From Candidatus Dormiibacterota bacterium (GTDB taxonomy: Bacteria > Chloroflexota > Dormibacteria > Dormibacterales > Dormibacteraceae): a stretch of DNA of 32,885 nt. The stretch is from contig PLYZ01000054.1 of assembly GCA_003151935.1 (NCBI GenBank), forward strand, positions 8,746-41,630. Reading direction: 5' to 3'. Below the pieces are notes generated by a model. That model was not told the origin of the DNA. It ran no database searches and saw nothing but the letters and a program-made list of their open reading frames with translations. Numbering within the stretch: position 1 is the first letter of the stretch; every line of letters begins with the position of its first letter. Shown here piece after piece: positions 1 to 8,450 of the stretch. The position numbers were made by a program, and so were the translations under genes.

Positions 1-388
1 CCGTCATCTGGCCGTACATGGTCAGACCAAGCGCTTCGAGCCGCCTGAACTCGTCCCAGGTCGCCCACTCGGGCACCAGCATCGCGTTGGAGATCAGCAC
101 GCGCGGGGCCCACTCGTGCGTGTCGAAGACACCGACGGGCTTGCCCGACTGCACGAGGAGTGTCTGATCCGCCTTAAGGCCGCGCAGCTCGCGCACGATC
201 GCGTCGAACGCCTCCCAAGAGCGCGCGGCCCGGCCGGTGCCGCCGTACACGACGAGGTCCTCGGGCCGTTCGGCGACCTCAGGGTCGAGGTTGTTCATCA
301 ACATCCGCATGGCCGCCTCCTGCGGCCATCCGAGACAGGTGATCTCCGAACCTCGGGGTGCGCGTACTTCTCGCGTCGCTCCCATCAT
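1..388 (-). CDS. hutU: Urocanate hydratase, N-terminal part (cut by window edge)
   Basis: The enzyme converts urocanate to imidazolone propionate, the second step of histidine degradation, using tightly bound NAD+ in the cytosol. About 129 N-terminal residues are visible, out of roughly 550 usual for the family. They include a [15 protein letters not shown] stretch, [12 protein letters not shown], and [19 protein letters not shown] leading to [10 protein letters not shown], all typical of the HutU N-terminal region. The start is a double ATG; the first ATG overlaps the hutH stop in an ATGA, so translation is probably coupled to hutH. I see no separate promoter, so it is the second gene of a hutHU unit continuing beyond the left edge. 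Confidence 0.93.
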   Translation of the reverse strand, partial: MMGATREVRAPRGSEITCLGWPQEAAMRMLMNNLDPEVAERPEDLVVYGGTGRAARSWEAFDAIVRELRGLKADQTLLVQSGKPVGVFDTHEWAPRVLISNAMLVPEWATWDEFRRLEALGLTMYGQMT

Positions 389-1917
389 TGCAAGGGCCCG
401 GTCGCAGACTCGGCCGCCTTGAGGACCGCGCCGCTGCGGATCAGCTCCTCCGCCGCCGCCAGCTCCGGCGCCAGAAAGCGGTCCGGCCCGGCCCCCGGCA
501 CGTGCTTGCGCAAAAGGTCTCGCACCGCTTCCGTGGCCGGGGCCGCCTTGAGCGGGCGCCGAAAGTCCTGCGCGCGCGCGGCGGACACCAGCTCGACGGC
601 GAGGATGTGCCTGAGGTTGTCGAGCACGGTGCGCAGCTTCAGCGCCGCCCCCCAACCCATCGAGACGTGATCCTCCTGCATGCCCGAGGTGGGGATCGAG
701 TCCACGCTCGCGGGCGCCGCGAGGCGCCGGTTCTCGGCCACCAGCGCCGCAGCCGTGTACTGGGCAACCATCAGGCCGGAGTTGACGCCGGGCTGCTCGG
801 CGAGGAACGGAGGGAGTCCTTCGGACCGATGCGGATCGAGCAGCCGATCGACCCTACGCTCGGCGATGGCTCCCACCTCGGCCGCCGCGATGGCCAGGAA
901 GTCCGCGGCAAACGCCAGCGGCTCGCCATGGAAGTTGCCCGTCGACTCGACCTCGCCGGTCTCGAGGACCACCGGGTTGTCGACCGCCGACGACAGCTCG
1001 ATGGCTTCCACGCGCCTGGCGTAATCCAGGGTGTCACGCGCGGCGCCGGCGACCTGCGGGCTGCAGCGGACGGAGTACGAGTCCTGCACCGCATGGTGCG
1101 AGTGGCGATGCGAGGCGACGATTCCCGACCCACGAAGCAACCGGGTCAGATTCGCGGCGCTCGCGAGCTGGCCGGGATGCGGACGGATCTCGTGGAGCCG
1201 GGCCTGGAAGGGCCGATCCGTCCCGAGCAATGCCTCGGCCGACATGGCCGCGGTGATGTCCGCGATCCTGAAGCAGAGCTCGGCGTCGGCGCAGGCCAGG
1301 GCCAGCATGCCGAGCATTCCATCGGTGCCGTTGATAAGGGCGAGGCCCTCTTTGGTTTCGAGCTTCAATGGCTTGATCCGCGCCGCCTTGAGCACCTGGG
1401 CCGCCGGCCTCACCTCGCCCGCCGGATCCTTGACGTCGCCCTCCCCGACGAGGGCCAGCCCGATATGGGCCAGCGGGGCCAGGTCGCCGCTGCAGCCGAC
1501 CGAGCCGAAGCGCGGCACGATCGGGGTGATCTCGGCGTTCAGCATCGCAATGAGCGTCTCGGCCACGACCGGCCTGACCCCGGACAGACCCATGGCGAGC
1601 GTGCGGGCGCGCAGCAGCATCGTTGCGCGGACGACCTCGGTGTCCACGGGCGTTCCCATCCCGGCGGCATGGGAACGGATCAACGCGAGCTGAAGCTCCG
1701 GCTGGCGAAGCGGAGCGACCCTGGTCCCCGCCAGCGCGCCGAAGCCCGTCGAGACGCCGTAGACCGGCTCCCTCGAGGCTGCGGCCCTCTCGACGCGGGC
1801 CCGGCTCCGCTCCATCCTGGTGCGGGCCGCCGCCGCCAGCGCGACCTTCTCGCCATGACGCGCGACGTCCACGACCTGGCCCTCGGACAGCCCGGCGCCG
1901 CGAAGCGTGACTGTCAT
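385..1917 (-). CDS. hutH: Histidine ammonia-lyase
   Basis: It deaminates L-histidine to trans-urocanate, the first step of histidine catabolism. The 510-residue product has the usual family length. The MIO prosthetic-group site is at residues 142-144 within [14 protein letters not shown], and reads Cys-Ser-Gly instead of the common Ala-Ser-Gly. Tyr53 ([10 protein letters not shown]) and His83 fall at the positions known for Pseudomonas HutH. From memory, a Cys-Gly form of the MIO is annotated in actinobacterial enzymes, so I expect it to be active. I chose the ATG at 1917 because the product [14 protein letters not shown] fits the family N-terminus. The frame stays open upstream to 2046, but that would overlap sixA. 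A TAGCCT hexamer lies 7 nt upstream and no ribosome-binding site is visible. Confidence 0.95.
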   Translation of the reverse strand: MTVTLRGAGLSEGQVVDVARHGEKVALAAAARTRMERSRARVERAAASREPVYGVSTGFGALAGTRVAPLRQPELQLALIRSHAAGMGTPVDTEVVRATMLLRARTLAMGLSGVRPVVAETLIAMLNAEITPIVPRFGSVGCSGDLAPLAHIGLALVGEGDVKDPAGEVRPAAQVLKAARIKPLKLETKEGLALINGTDGMLGMLALACADAELCFRIADITAAMSAEALLGTDRPFQARLHEIRPHPGQLASAANLTRLLRGSGIVASHRHSHHAVQDSYSVRCSPQVAGAARDTLDYARRVEAIELSSAVDNPVVLETGEVESTGNFHGEPLAFAADFLAIAAAEVGAIAERRVDRLLDPHRSEGLPPFLAEQPGVNSGLMVAQYTAAALVAENRRLAAPASVDSIPTSGMQEDHVSMGWGAALKLRTVLDNLRHILAVELVSAARAQDFRRPLKAAPATEAVRDLLRKHVPGAGPDRFLAPELAAAEELIRSGAVLKAAESATGPLQ

Positions 1918-1942
1918 CGAGGCAAGGCTAACCGATGCCTCG
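1918..1942 (-). promoter_or_regulatory. hutH promoter and candidate operator
   Basis: On the hutH strand a TAGCCT -10 hexamer (1925-1930) lies 7 nt before the ATG, which predicts a leaderless transcript. The hexamer sits inside a perfect 7-bp inverted repeat, CGAGGCA/TGCCTCG (arms 1918-1924 and 1936-1942, 11-nt spacer). The repeat abuts the start codon and would place a bound dimer over the promoter. The binding protein is unknown; it does not resemble the classical HutC site that I recall. Confidence 0.5.
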
Positions 1943-1963
1943 CCGGGCCAGAATGCCGGCGAT

Positions 1964-2425
1964 TCAGGGGGCTGGAATGAACCGGGCGCGCGTGAAGGAA
2001 CCCTCTTCGAGGTCCACCACCCACGTCGAACCCTTGTCGAAGCCACCGGTGCCCGGCTTGATCACGCGCTGCGTGACGAGCTCCTCGACCAGCTCCCACA
2101 CGATGTCGCCGTGAGTGCTGAGCACCGCATGGTCGAGCTCGGGATGGCCCATCACCTGCATCGCGCCCGCCAGCCCGTGGCCTTCCGCGAGCATCGAGGT
2201 TTGCTTCACGGGGAGCTTGCGGACGCGAGCGAGCGGTTCGACGGTCTGCACGCATCGCAGGAACGGGCTCGAGAATACCGCCGTAATCGGAAACGGCTCC
2301 AGGACCGCAACCAGCGCCTCCGCCTGCTTGAAACCCTTCTTGCCCAGCGGGCGGAGCCGGTCATCCTCGGGCCAGTTGCTCCTGCTGCCCGCTTTCGCGT
2401 GCCGTATGACGTAGAAGGTCCCCAC
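1964..2425 (-). CDS. SixA-like histidine phosphatase (phosphoglycerate-mutase fold)
   Basis: A 153-residue member of the histidine phosphatase branch that includes SixA, which removes phosphate from phosphohistidine. The catalytic signature VIRHAKAG places Arg8 and His9 at the N-terminus. Arg57 (SPFLRCVQT) and His105 (STHGD) complete the expected phosphate pocket. The start is a GTG 6 bp after the stop of the CYTH-CHAD gene, so it is the third gene of the ppk1 operon. SixA-like proteins beside CHAD and Ppk genes suggest a role in phosphate or polyphosphate metabolism. The actual substrate (phosphohistidine, or another phosphoester) cannot be read from the sequence. Confidence 0.85.
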   Translation of the reverse strand: MGTFYVIRHAKAGSRSNWPEDDRLRPLGKKGFKQAEALVAVLEPFPITAVFSSPFLRCVQTVEPLARVRKLPVKQTSMLAEGHGLAGAMQVMGHPELDHAVLSTHGDIVWELVEELVTQRVIKPGTGGFDKGSTWVVDLEEGSFTRARFIPAP

Positions 2426-2431
2426 GAGAGG

Positions 2432-3925
2432 TCAGGGCATCCACTGGCGCAGGCTCTTGCGCTCCAGAGCCTTCCAGGTCTTCGACCACTTCGAGCGGGC
2501 GTCCTCCGCCGCGACGTGCTCCATTGCGATCAGCTCGCCCGCGACGAACGCACGCCGCCCGCTGATTCGAGCGCTGCGCAGCCATGACTGGGCGGTGACG
2601 CTGTCCTGGTGCTCGCCAAGGATCGTCTGCAGCTTGGCCGCGGCGCGTGCGAAGCCGGCTGCCGCGCTGCCGGCGACCGGGGCCACGGCCTCGGCGGCGT
2701 AGCGCGCGCGCTTGGCCAGGATGCGTATGCGATGCAGCTCCGGGTCGGTGGGAGTTTCCGGCAGCTGCTTGACGGCCGAGCGCAGGCGCCGCCACGGACC
2801 TGCCGCCAGGGGGGGCAGCACTTTCAACGCCGGCTCGTCGGCCTCGGGCAATGTGGCTGGTGAGTGTGCCGCCATCACGAGTCGCTCGAGCAGGTCGATG
2901 TAGCGAACCGACCCCAGCTCACCCAGCAACTTTGTACGCAGAGTTTCGATCTCGAGCTCGAGGATGTGCAGCAGCGAACCGGCCGACCTCAGGTCGCTCG
3001 GGGGCAATGCCTTGGCCCGCTCGTGCAAGCGTTCGAGCAGGACTTCCCGGTCGCGAACGGCGCCCAGGCCCAGGGCGACCCAGGCCAGCTCCGAGCGCAG
3101 AGGCTCGGTCCATTCCGGATCGAGCAGCGGGCCGAACGTCCGCAGGTGCGACCGCAGCTTGCGCGTCGCGACGCGCGCCTGGTGGACGGCCTCAGGGTCG
3201 CCGCTGGTTCGGATGAGTGGGTCGTGCTTCAGCATCGATGCGATGCTCTCGGCGAACACGTGCTTGATCACGTCTGTCGCGGGCGGGTCGGCCTGCAAGG
3301 GCTGCGCCGCCACCTCGGGCGCTTCCATGGCGCGCGGCCCGAGCGCGCGGATGTGCTTCGGCGTCGGGTCCGGCGCCCCCGCGCCGGCTCCGCGCAGGCG
3401 CATGACCAGCGGATCGATGATGCCGCCGGCCGCGCCGTTCTGCTGCGAGCTCACCTCGACCTCGATCTCGCGGAACCGAGCCGCGACCCGCCGGCCGTCC
3501 CGCACCGAAACTTCGTCGTCCACGACCTCGGCCACGCGTGCTCCGGCTGCGTCGACCAGCCTCACCCGGCGTCTCAGCGTCGAGAGGCGGGCGACGGGAA
3601 CGAGCTCCGCTTTGCGGACGTACGCGCGCACGATCGCCACCGCCGCTTCGGGCGGTTTCTTGGCGCCGCCTTGAAACACGAGCTCATCGCGCTCGAGAAG
3701 CTGGCCGGTGGCATCCGCCGGCGGCAGCTTCAAAGTCCAACCCTCGCCCGCGCGGTGCCTCAGCGAGACGCCCCACCGCGCGAGTCGCAGGTCCGGTGTG
3801 TCGTAGTACACGGTTTCGAGCCGGACGGCCTCCGGCGGTGTCACCACCACGCCATCGATAACGCCGCTCAGGTCAGGTAGGTGGAATGCGGGTCCCGCCC
3901 CGAGCTTCACCTCCCGTTCAAGCAT
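2432..3925 (-). CDS. CYTH-CHAD domain protein
   Basis: A 497-residue protein. Its N-terminal CYTH (triphosphate tunnel metalloenzyme) domain covers about residues 1-190 and begins with the diagnostic EREVK (residues 3-7). The C-terminal CHAD helical domain covers about 225-490 and has repeated conserved His/Arg positions such as EAVHQARVATRKLRSHLR and HRIRILAKRARYAAE. CYTH enzymes act on triphosphates or polyphosphate, and CHAD domains bind polyphosphate. The gene starts 8 bp inside the end of ppk1, so the two are almost certainly co-translated, which fits a polyphosphate-directed role. Whether this CYTH domain is an active tripolyphosphatase is not decidable here. Confidence 0.9.
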   Translation of the reverse strand: MLEREVKLGAGPAFHLPDLSGVIDGVVVTPPEAVRLETVYYDTPDLRLARWGVSLRHRAGEGWTLKLPPADATGQLLERDELVFQGGAKKPPEAAVAIVRAYVRKAELVPVARLSTLRRRVRLVDAAGARVAEVVDDEVSVRDGRRVAARFREIEVEVSSQQNGAAGGIIDPLVMRLRGAGAGAPDPTPKHIRALGPRAMEAPEVAAQPLQADPPATDVIKHVFAESIASMLKHDPLIRTSGDPEAVHQARVATRKLRSHLRTFGPLLDPEWTEPLRSELAWVALGLGAVRDREVLLERLHERAKALPPSDLRSAGSLLHILELEIETLRTKLLGELGSVRYIDLLERLVMAAHSPATLPEADEPALKVLPPLAAGPWRRLRSAVKQLPETPTDPELHRIRILAKRARYAAEAVAPVAGSAAAGFARAAAKLQTILGEHQDSVTAQSWLRSARISGRRAFVAGELIAMEHVAAEDARSKWSKTWKALERKSLRQWMP

Positions 3926-6059
3926 GGCGGACGCCGTTCACCTCTCCATTACCACGGGCGCTTTCCAGGGCCAGCTCCTGGAAGCGCTTGTGCGAGTTGA
4001 GACCGCGAACCGTCGGCACACGCTGCCAGGAGCCGTCCGCGCAGAGCTCCCAGGCCAGGACGTCGTCGGCCAGGGCGATCTCCAGGATCTGGGACAGGCG
4101 CTCGCGCAGCTTGCGATCGGAGACTGGTACAACCGCCTCGACCCGTCGATCCAGGTTGCGCTGCATCAAGTCGGAGGACCCGAGGTAGTACTCGGCGTCG
4201 GCGCCATCGCCGAAAGCGAAGATGCGGGAGTGCTCGAGAAACCGCCCGACGATCGAGCGCACGCTGATGCGCTCGGACAGCCCGGGCACTCCGGGGCGCA
4301 GCGAGCACATGCTGCGGACGATCAGGTCGACTCGGGCGCCCGCCTGCGAGGCCGAATACAGCGCGTCGATGATCTCGGGATCGATCAGGTTGTTGACCTT
4401 GATGATGATCCGGCCGCCCGGCTTGCCCTCGCGCTCGATCAGCTGCGTGATGCCGGCGCGCAAGCTGGTCGGCGCGACGAGAAGCTTGCGGTAGCGATGC
4501 TGGCGGCTGTAACCGGTCAGCAGGTTGAACAGCTCGGTGACATCCGCGCCGAGGTCGGCGTCAGCGGACAGCAAGCTCACGTCCTCATACATATGGGCGG
4601 TGCTCGGGTTGTAGTTGCCGGTGCCGACGTGCAGGTAGTGCTGGATGTGCTTGCCCTCGCGCCGCACGACCAGCGTCACCTTGGCATGGGTCTTCAAGCC
4701 GAGGAGTCCGTACACGACGTGCACGTTGGCTTCCTCGAGAGCCCTCGCCCAACCGATGTTCGCCTGCTCGTCGCCGCGCGCCTTGAGCTCGACCAGCGCC
4801 GCGACCTGCTTGCCCCTTTCAGCGGCACGGATCAGAGCCCTCACGATCGGGCTGCCCGGGCCTGACGTTCGGTAGAGCGTCTGCTTGATCGCGAGCACGT
4901 CCGGATCGCTTGCGGCGTGGTCGATGAAGGCCTCCACCGACGTTGCGAACGAGTCGTATGGATGGTGCGCGAGAAGATCGCCGGCGCGCAGCACCGCGAA
5001 CAGGTCGGGCACCTCCGCCGCCAGCCCGCGCAGTCGCGGCTGCGTGGTCGGAGTCCAGGGCTCCTCTTTCAGGTCGGGACGGTCGAGATGCGAGAGCGCA
5101 TGCAGGCTCCCCAGGTCGAGCAGGCCGGCCGCCTGGTAAACGTCTGTCGGCTGCAGCTCGAGCTCCCTGGTGAGCAGCTCGAGGACTTCGGGAGACATGC
5201 CCGGGTCGACCTCGAGACGCACCACGCGTGCGTGGCGGCGGCGGCGTCGAAGCTCTGTCTGGATGGCGGCCAGCAGATCCTCGGCGTCACTGTCGACATC
5301 GTCGAGGTCGCCGTCTCGCGTGACACGGAAGGGATGGTGGGCGACCACCTCCATGCCAGGAAAGAGCGCCTGCAGGTGGAGTGCGATGACGTCCTCCAGC
5401 GGGACGTAGCGCCGGCCCTCGACCAGAGGGATGAACCGCGGCAGTACCGGCGGCACCTTCACGCGCGCAAAGCGCTGCTGGTGGCGCTGCGGGTCGCGGA
5501 CCATCACCGCAAGGTTCAAGGACAGGTGCGAGATGTATGGAAACGGATGGCCCGGATCGACCGCGAGCGGCGTGAGGACCGGAAAGATCTGCTGCCGGAA
5601 AACGCTGTGCAGCTGGCTCAGCTCTCGCTTGGTCACCTTGTCGGCGCGAACCAGCTCGATGCCCGCCTCGGCGAGGGCGGGAACGATGTCGGTGTTGAAC
5701 AGGCCCACCTGGCGGTCCACCAGGCCCTCGACGCGGGCGCGGATCGCCTTCAGCTGTTCGAGCGGCGACATGCCGTCGGGCGACGCCACCGCCACCGCGG
5801 CGAGCACCTGCTCTTTCAGCCCTGCGACGCGAACCTGAAAGAAGTCGTCGAGGTTCTGGCTGAAGATCGCCAGGAACCTAACCCGCTCCAGCAGGGGCAC
5901 CCGGGGGTCCTCCGCCATGGCGAGGACACGCTCGTCGAAATCGAGCCTGGACAGCTCCCGATTGAGGTAGCGGGGGCTCTCCGGCACGGCAAGAGAGCCT
6001 CCCAGAGAACCTGTTGGAAGGGCTGTTTGATCCGACTCGGCCTGCACTCCCACCACCAC
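3918..6059 (-). CDS. ppk1: Polyphosphate kinase 1
   Basis: It reversibly transfers the gamma phosphate of ATP to polyphosphate. The 713-residue product is full length. The N-terminal domain starts RYLNRELSRLDFDERVL (about residue 30). The autophosphorylated histidine is His458 in LKTHAKVTLVVRREG, followed by HVGTGNYNPSTAHMYEDV. The second conserved histidine is His610 in FLEHSRIFAFGDG, with EYYLGSSDLMQRNLDRRVE after it. The start is the first of three consecutive GTG codons. It is supported by a TAATCT hexamer 7 nt upstream and by the absence of a Shine-Dalgarno. It heads an operon with the CYTH-CHAD and SixA-like genes. Confidence 0.96.
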   Translation of the reverse strand: MVVGVQAESDQTALPTGSLGGSLAVPESPRYLNRELSRLDFDERVLAMAEDPRVPLLERVRFLAIFSQNLDDFFQVRVAGLKEQVLAAVAVASPDGMSPLEQLKAIRARVEGLVDRQVGLFNTDIVPALAEAGIELVRADKVTKRELSQLHSVFRQQIFPVLTPLAVDPGHPFPYISHLSLNLAVMVRDPQRHQQRFARVKVPPVLPRFIPLVEGRRYVPLEDVIALHLQALFPGMEVVAHHPFRVTRDGDLDDVDSDAEDLLAAIQTELRRRRRHARVVRLEVDPGMSPEVLELLTRELELQPTDVYQAAGLLDLGSLHALSHLDRPDLKEEPWTPTTQPRLRGLAAEVPDLFAVLRAGDLLAHHPYDSFATSVEAFIDHAASDPDVLAIKQTLYRTSGPGSPIVRALIRAAERGKQVAALVELKARGDEQANIGWARALEEANVHVVYGLLGLKTHAKVTLVVRREGKHIQHYLHVGTGNYNPSTAHMYEDVSLLSADADLGADVTELFNLLTGYSRQHRYRKLLVAPTSLRAGITQLIEREGKPGGRIIIKVNNLIDPEIIDALYSASQAGARVDLIVRSMCSLRPGVPGLSERISVRSIVGRFLEHSRIFAFGDGADAEYYLGSSDLMQRNLDRRVEAVVPVSDRKLRERLSQILEIALADDVLAWELCADGSWQRVPTVRGLNSHKRFQELALESARGNGEVNGVRHA

Positions 6060-6072
6060 GAATGGAAGATTA
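6060..6072 (-). promoter_or_regulatory. ppk1 leaderless promoter (-10 TAATCT)
   Basis: TAATCT (6067-6072 on the minus strand) ends 7 nt before the first GTG of ppk1. There is no purine-rich ribosome-binding site between them, so the mRNA probably starts at or next to the GTG. No convincing -35 box is seen. Confidence 0.45.
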
Positions 6073-6187
6073 CCGCCTGCCGCACGAGCCTAGGTTAGGG
6101 ACTGGTTAAGGAGTGCCGCGGAGGACGGCGAACCGGGCGGTTGCTAACGATAACAAAGGGCCGATCCGCCAGCGGTTACCGGTCGAA

Positions 6188-6202
6188 GGTAGCCTGGCTA
6201 CC
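6188..6202. repeat. Perfect short inverted repeat between flp and ppk1
   Basis: GGTAGCCTGGCTACC can fold as a 6-bp stem with a 3-nt loop. It lies 65 bp downstream of the pilin stop and 115 bp upstream of the ppk1 promoter. No T-tract follows on either strand, so it is a weak terminator candidate at best; a protein-binding site is equally possible. I see no coding potential in the rest of 6073-6266. Confidence 0.35.
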
Positions 6203-6266
6203 GGATCCGAACGATCTCCACAAGCGGACCGGGGGTTGGCCCGGCCCGCCTCAGGAGCTGCTCGTC

Positions 6267-6422
6267 TTAGCCGAGAGCGGCCACGACGTTCGAAAAGACG
6301 TTCTGAATCTGGTTTCCCATAGTTAACAGAATGACGATGACGACGATCGAAACGAGAACCAGGATCAAGGCATACTCGACCATTCCCTGGCCGCTCTGAC
6401 GAACGGCACCCCGACGTTTCAT
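6267..6422 (-). CDS. flp: Flp/Fap-type pilin (type IVb prepilin)
   Basis: A 51-residue prepilin beginning MKRRGAVRQSGQGMVEYALIL. A short basic leader precedes the prepilin-peptidase motif G-XXXX-EY (Gly11, Glu16, Tyr17). About 20 hydrophobic residues rich in Val, Ile and Leu follow, then an amphipathic end MGNQIQNVFSNVVAALG. This is the standard layout of Flp pilins, which assemble into tight-adherence pili after cleavage by a TadV/CpaA peptidase. A strong ribosome site AAAGGAGGTG lies 10-11 nt before the ATG. No tad/cpa assembly genes are in the window, so the locus is an orphan pilin whose secretion machinery must be elsewhere. Confidence 0.92.
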   Translation of the reverse strand: MKRRGAVRQSGQGMVEYALILVLVSIVVIVILLTMGNQIQNVFSNVVAALG

Positions 6423-6486
6423 CTTTACATCCACCTCCTTTCTCGCCTGCGCGAGCGTGTCGAACGGTAACTTGTCTAACGCTCGG

Positions 6487-6557
6487 GTTCAGCTTTCATT
6501 AAAGTTTTTGTTTCAGCTATTTGTAATGCCTTCCATGAGCCTGGCTAATATGTCGGC
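6487..6557. promoter_or_regulatory. Shared divergent control region of flp and the LysR gene
   Basis: This AT-rich stretch stands out from its GC-rich surroundings. Toward lysR, TAATAT (6546-6551) lies 6 nt before the GTG, predicting a leaderless transcript. Toward flp, TTACAA (6521-6526) and TTTAAT (6498-6503) on the minus strand are 17 bp apart, which would give a leader of about 70 nt before the pilin ATG. The heptamer TTCAGCT occurs twice in the same orientation (6488-6494 and 6512-6518), 24 bp apart, and may be an operator half-site. Confidence 0.45.
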
Positions 6558-7475
6558 GTGGCCCGGCCTTCCTTCAGCCTCGAGCAGGTGAGGTCCTTCG
6601 TCGCCGTGGCCGAACACGAGCACATCTCGAAAGCGGCCGCCTCCCTGTTCCTGACCCAGGGCGCGGTCACCCAGCAGGTCCGGCACTTCGAGCGGGCGAT
6701 GGGACTGCAGCTGCTGGAGCGTGACGGCCGCGGCATCCGCCTTACCGACGCCGGCCGAACGCTGGCCGTCGCGTGCCGGGCGGCGCTGCGATCGATGCAG
6801 GTCCTGGAGGACACGGCCGAATCGATGAAGTCGCTACAAGCAGGCTCGCTACACCTTGGAGCCAGCCCGACGTGCGCGACCTACTACGTGCCGTCCCGTC
6901 TGGCGGAGTTCGCCAAACAGCACACGGGGATCAAGCTCAGCATGACCGTCGCACCTTCCGCCGACCTCAACGGCCAGGTCCTGGCCGGAGCATTGGACTG
7001 CGCTTTGATCGAAGGGGAGCCGGACCCCGAGCTGCTGGCGGTGGTGCTGGATCACGACGAGCTCATCCTGGTCGCTCTTCGGGATCATCCGCTTGCGGCG
7101 CTCCTCCGGGTCACCTCAGCCGACCTGGCCCAGCACCGCTACATTGGACGGGTCCCGACCTGGGCGGCGGAGCGAAGCGTTCGCGACCTTCTCGGCGAGG
7201 ACTTCGACCACACGGATACGTTGAACCTGGGGCATCCCGAGTACGTCCGTGCGGCAGTGCTCGCGGGACTTGGATACGCGGCCCTTCCACGCTTGGCCGT
7301 GGCAGCCGACCTCGAGTCTGGTTTGCTGAAACGACTACCGGGACCATCCAGCCGCCGTCCCATCCGCGCGATCCGCCGCCGAGCCACCGGTGGTCCCGCC
7401 ATGGAGCAGTTCTGGCAGCTCCTCGCCGCAGAAGCGCCGCCGACGGCTGTTGTCTCAGCAGCCGAGCGCCCCTGA
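6558..7475 (+). CDS. LysR-type transcriptional regulator
   Basis: A 305-residue LysR-family protein. The N-terminal winged HTH is seen in FSLEQVRSFVAVAEHEHIS, then KAAASLFLTQGAVTQQVRHFERAMG and LTDAGRTL. From about residue 90 a periplasmic-binding-like effector domain follows (LHLGASPTCATYYVPSRL, then ALDCALIEGEPDPELL). The start is a GTG with a TAATAT hexamer 6 nt upstream; an ATG at 6550 is out of frame. LysR proteins often control the divergent neighbour, here the pilin gene, and the exporter pair 18 bp downstream is another candidate target. The inducer is unknown. Confidence 0.9.
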   Translation: MARPSFSLEQVRSFVAVAEHEHISKAAASLFLTQGAVTQQVRHFERAMGLQLLERDGRGIRLTDAGRTLAVACRAALRSMQVLEDTAESMKSLQAGSLHLGASPTCATYYVPSRLAEFAKQHTGIKLSMTVAPSADLNGQVLAGALDCALIEGEPDPELLAVVLDHDELILVALRDHPLAALLRVTSADLAQHRYIGRVPTWAAERSVRDLLGEDFDHTDTLNLGHPEYVRAAVLAGLGYAALPRLAVAADLESGLLKRLPGPSSRRPIRAIRRRATGGPAMEQFWQLLAAEAPPTAVVSAAERP

Positions 7476-7493
7476 CCCGCCAGAATCTACGCC

Positions 7494-8450
7494 GTGGAAG
7501 AAGTCATCAATACCAAGGGGTTGAGGCGCGTGTTCAAGACACGCGCGCGAGCCGTCGAAGCGGTCGCCGGCGTGGACCTGCACGTGCGCGCGGGCGAGAT
7601 CTTCGGGTTCCTTGGACCAAACGGGGCGGGCAAGACGACGACGCTGCGCATGCTGGCCACGCTGCTGCCGCCCAGCGGTGGCTCAGCAACCGTAGCGGGC
7701 TGCAACCTGCTCACGCAGCCTGACCGGATCCGAGAGCGCATCGGTTACGTCGGCCAGGCGGGCGGCTCGGACCGCGAGATCACCGGACGCCGCGAGCTCG
7801 AGTTCCAGGGCCGGCTCTATGGCCAGTCGTCGGCGGCGGCCAGGAAACGCGCCGCCGAGCTGATCACGATGCTCGAGCTGGAGGCCTGCGCCGACCGCAA
7901 ATCCGGCACCTACTCAGGGGGTCAGAAGCGCCGGCTCGATATCGGCCTCGGCCTGGTCCACGATCCGCAGCTTCTCTTCCTCGACGAGCCGACAACCGGC
8001 CTCGACCCCCAGAGTCGCGCGCGCGTGTGGGACGAGGTACGGCGCATGCACGATCGGGGCACGACCGTCTTCCTGACCACGCACTACCTCGACGAGGCGG
8101 ACGCCCTGTGCGATCGGGTCGCCATCATCGACTACGGAAAGATCGTCGCCGAAGGCACGCCCGAGGAGCTGAAGCGCGCGGTCGCAGGCGACGTCGTGAC
8201 GCTCGCCGTGGCTGGCGACCAGCAGCGGGCGTTGGACCTGCTCGAGGATCAGCCGTTCGTGAGAGAGGCCACGCTGGACGAAGGCTCCGTCCTTCTATAT
8301 GTGGACCGCGGAGAGGTCGCGATGCCGGCCATCCTGAGGCTGCTCGACGGTGCGGGCCTGACCCTCATGACCATCGGGCTCCACCGGCCGAGCCTCGACG
8401 ACGTCTTTCTGCGCCAGACAGGACGCTCGCTGCGGGAGACGGCGGCATGA
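7494..8450 (+). CDS. ABC transporter ATP-binding protein, DrrA-like
   Basis: The 318-residue nucleotide-binding subunit of a drug/lipid-type ABC-2 exporter. Walker A is GPNGAGKT (residues 41-48), the signature is SGGQKRRLDIGLG (from 141), Walker B is LLFLDEP (160-166), and the switch histidine is His197 (TTHYLDEAD). The C-terminal tail after about residue 230 is the extension typical of DrrA-type subunits. The start is a GTG 18 bp after the lysR stop, with CAGAAT 7 nt upstream as a weak -10. The last codon overlaps the ATG of the permease gene as ATGA, so the two are co-translated. The substrate is unknown. Confidence 0.93.
   Translation: MEEVINTKGLRRVFKTRARAVEAVAGVDLHVRAGEIFGFLGPNGAGKTTTLRMLATLLPPSGGSATVAGCNLLTQPDRIRERIGYVGQAGGSDREITGRRELEFQGRLYGQSSAAARKRAAELITMLELEACADRKSGTYSGGQKRRLDIGLGLVHDPQLLFLDEPTTGLDPQSRARVWDEVRRMHDRGTTVFLTTHYLDEADALCDRVAIIDYGKIVAEGTPEELKRAVAGDVVTLAVAGDQQRALDLLEDQPFVREATLDEGSVLLYVDRGEVAMPAILRLLDGAGLTLMTIGLHRPSLDDVFLRQTGRSLRETAA

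Noticed and set aside
358-1980. Long open frame on the plus strand opposite hutH
   Set aside because: Antisense shadow of a GC-rich gene; the product is low-complexity Arg/Gly-rich and hutH on the other strand is unambiguous.
6188-6202. Rho-independent terminator after flp
   Set aside because: The hairpin is short with a tiny loop and no T-tract follows on either strand, so I list it only as an inverted repeat.
6423-6486. Riboswitch (c-di-GMP type) in the pilin leader
   Set aside because: I looked for the conserved GEMM-type core and hairpins between the predicted start and the pilin ATG and did not find them.
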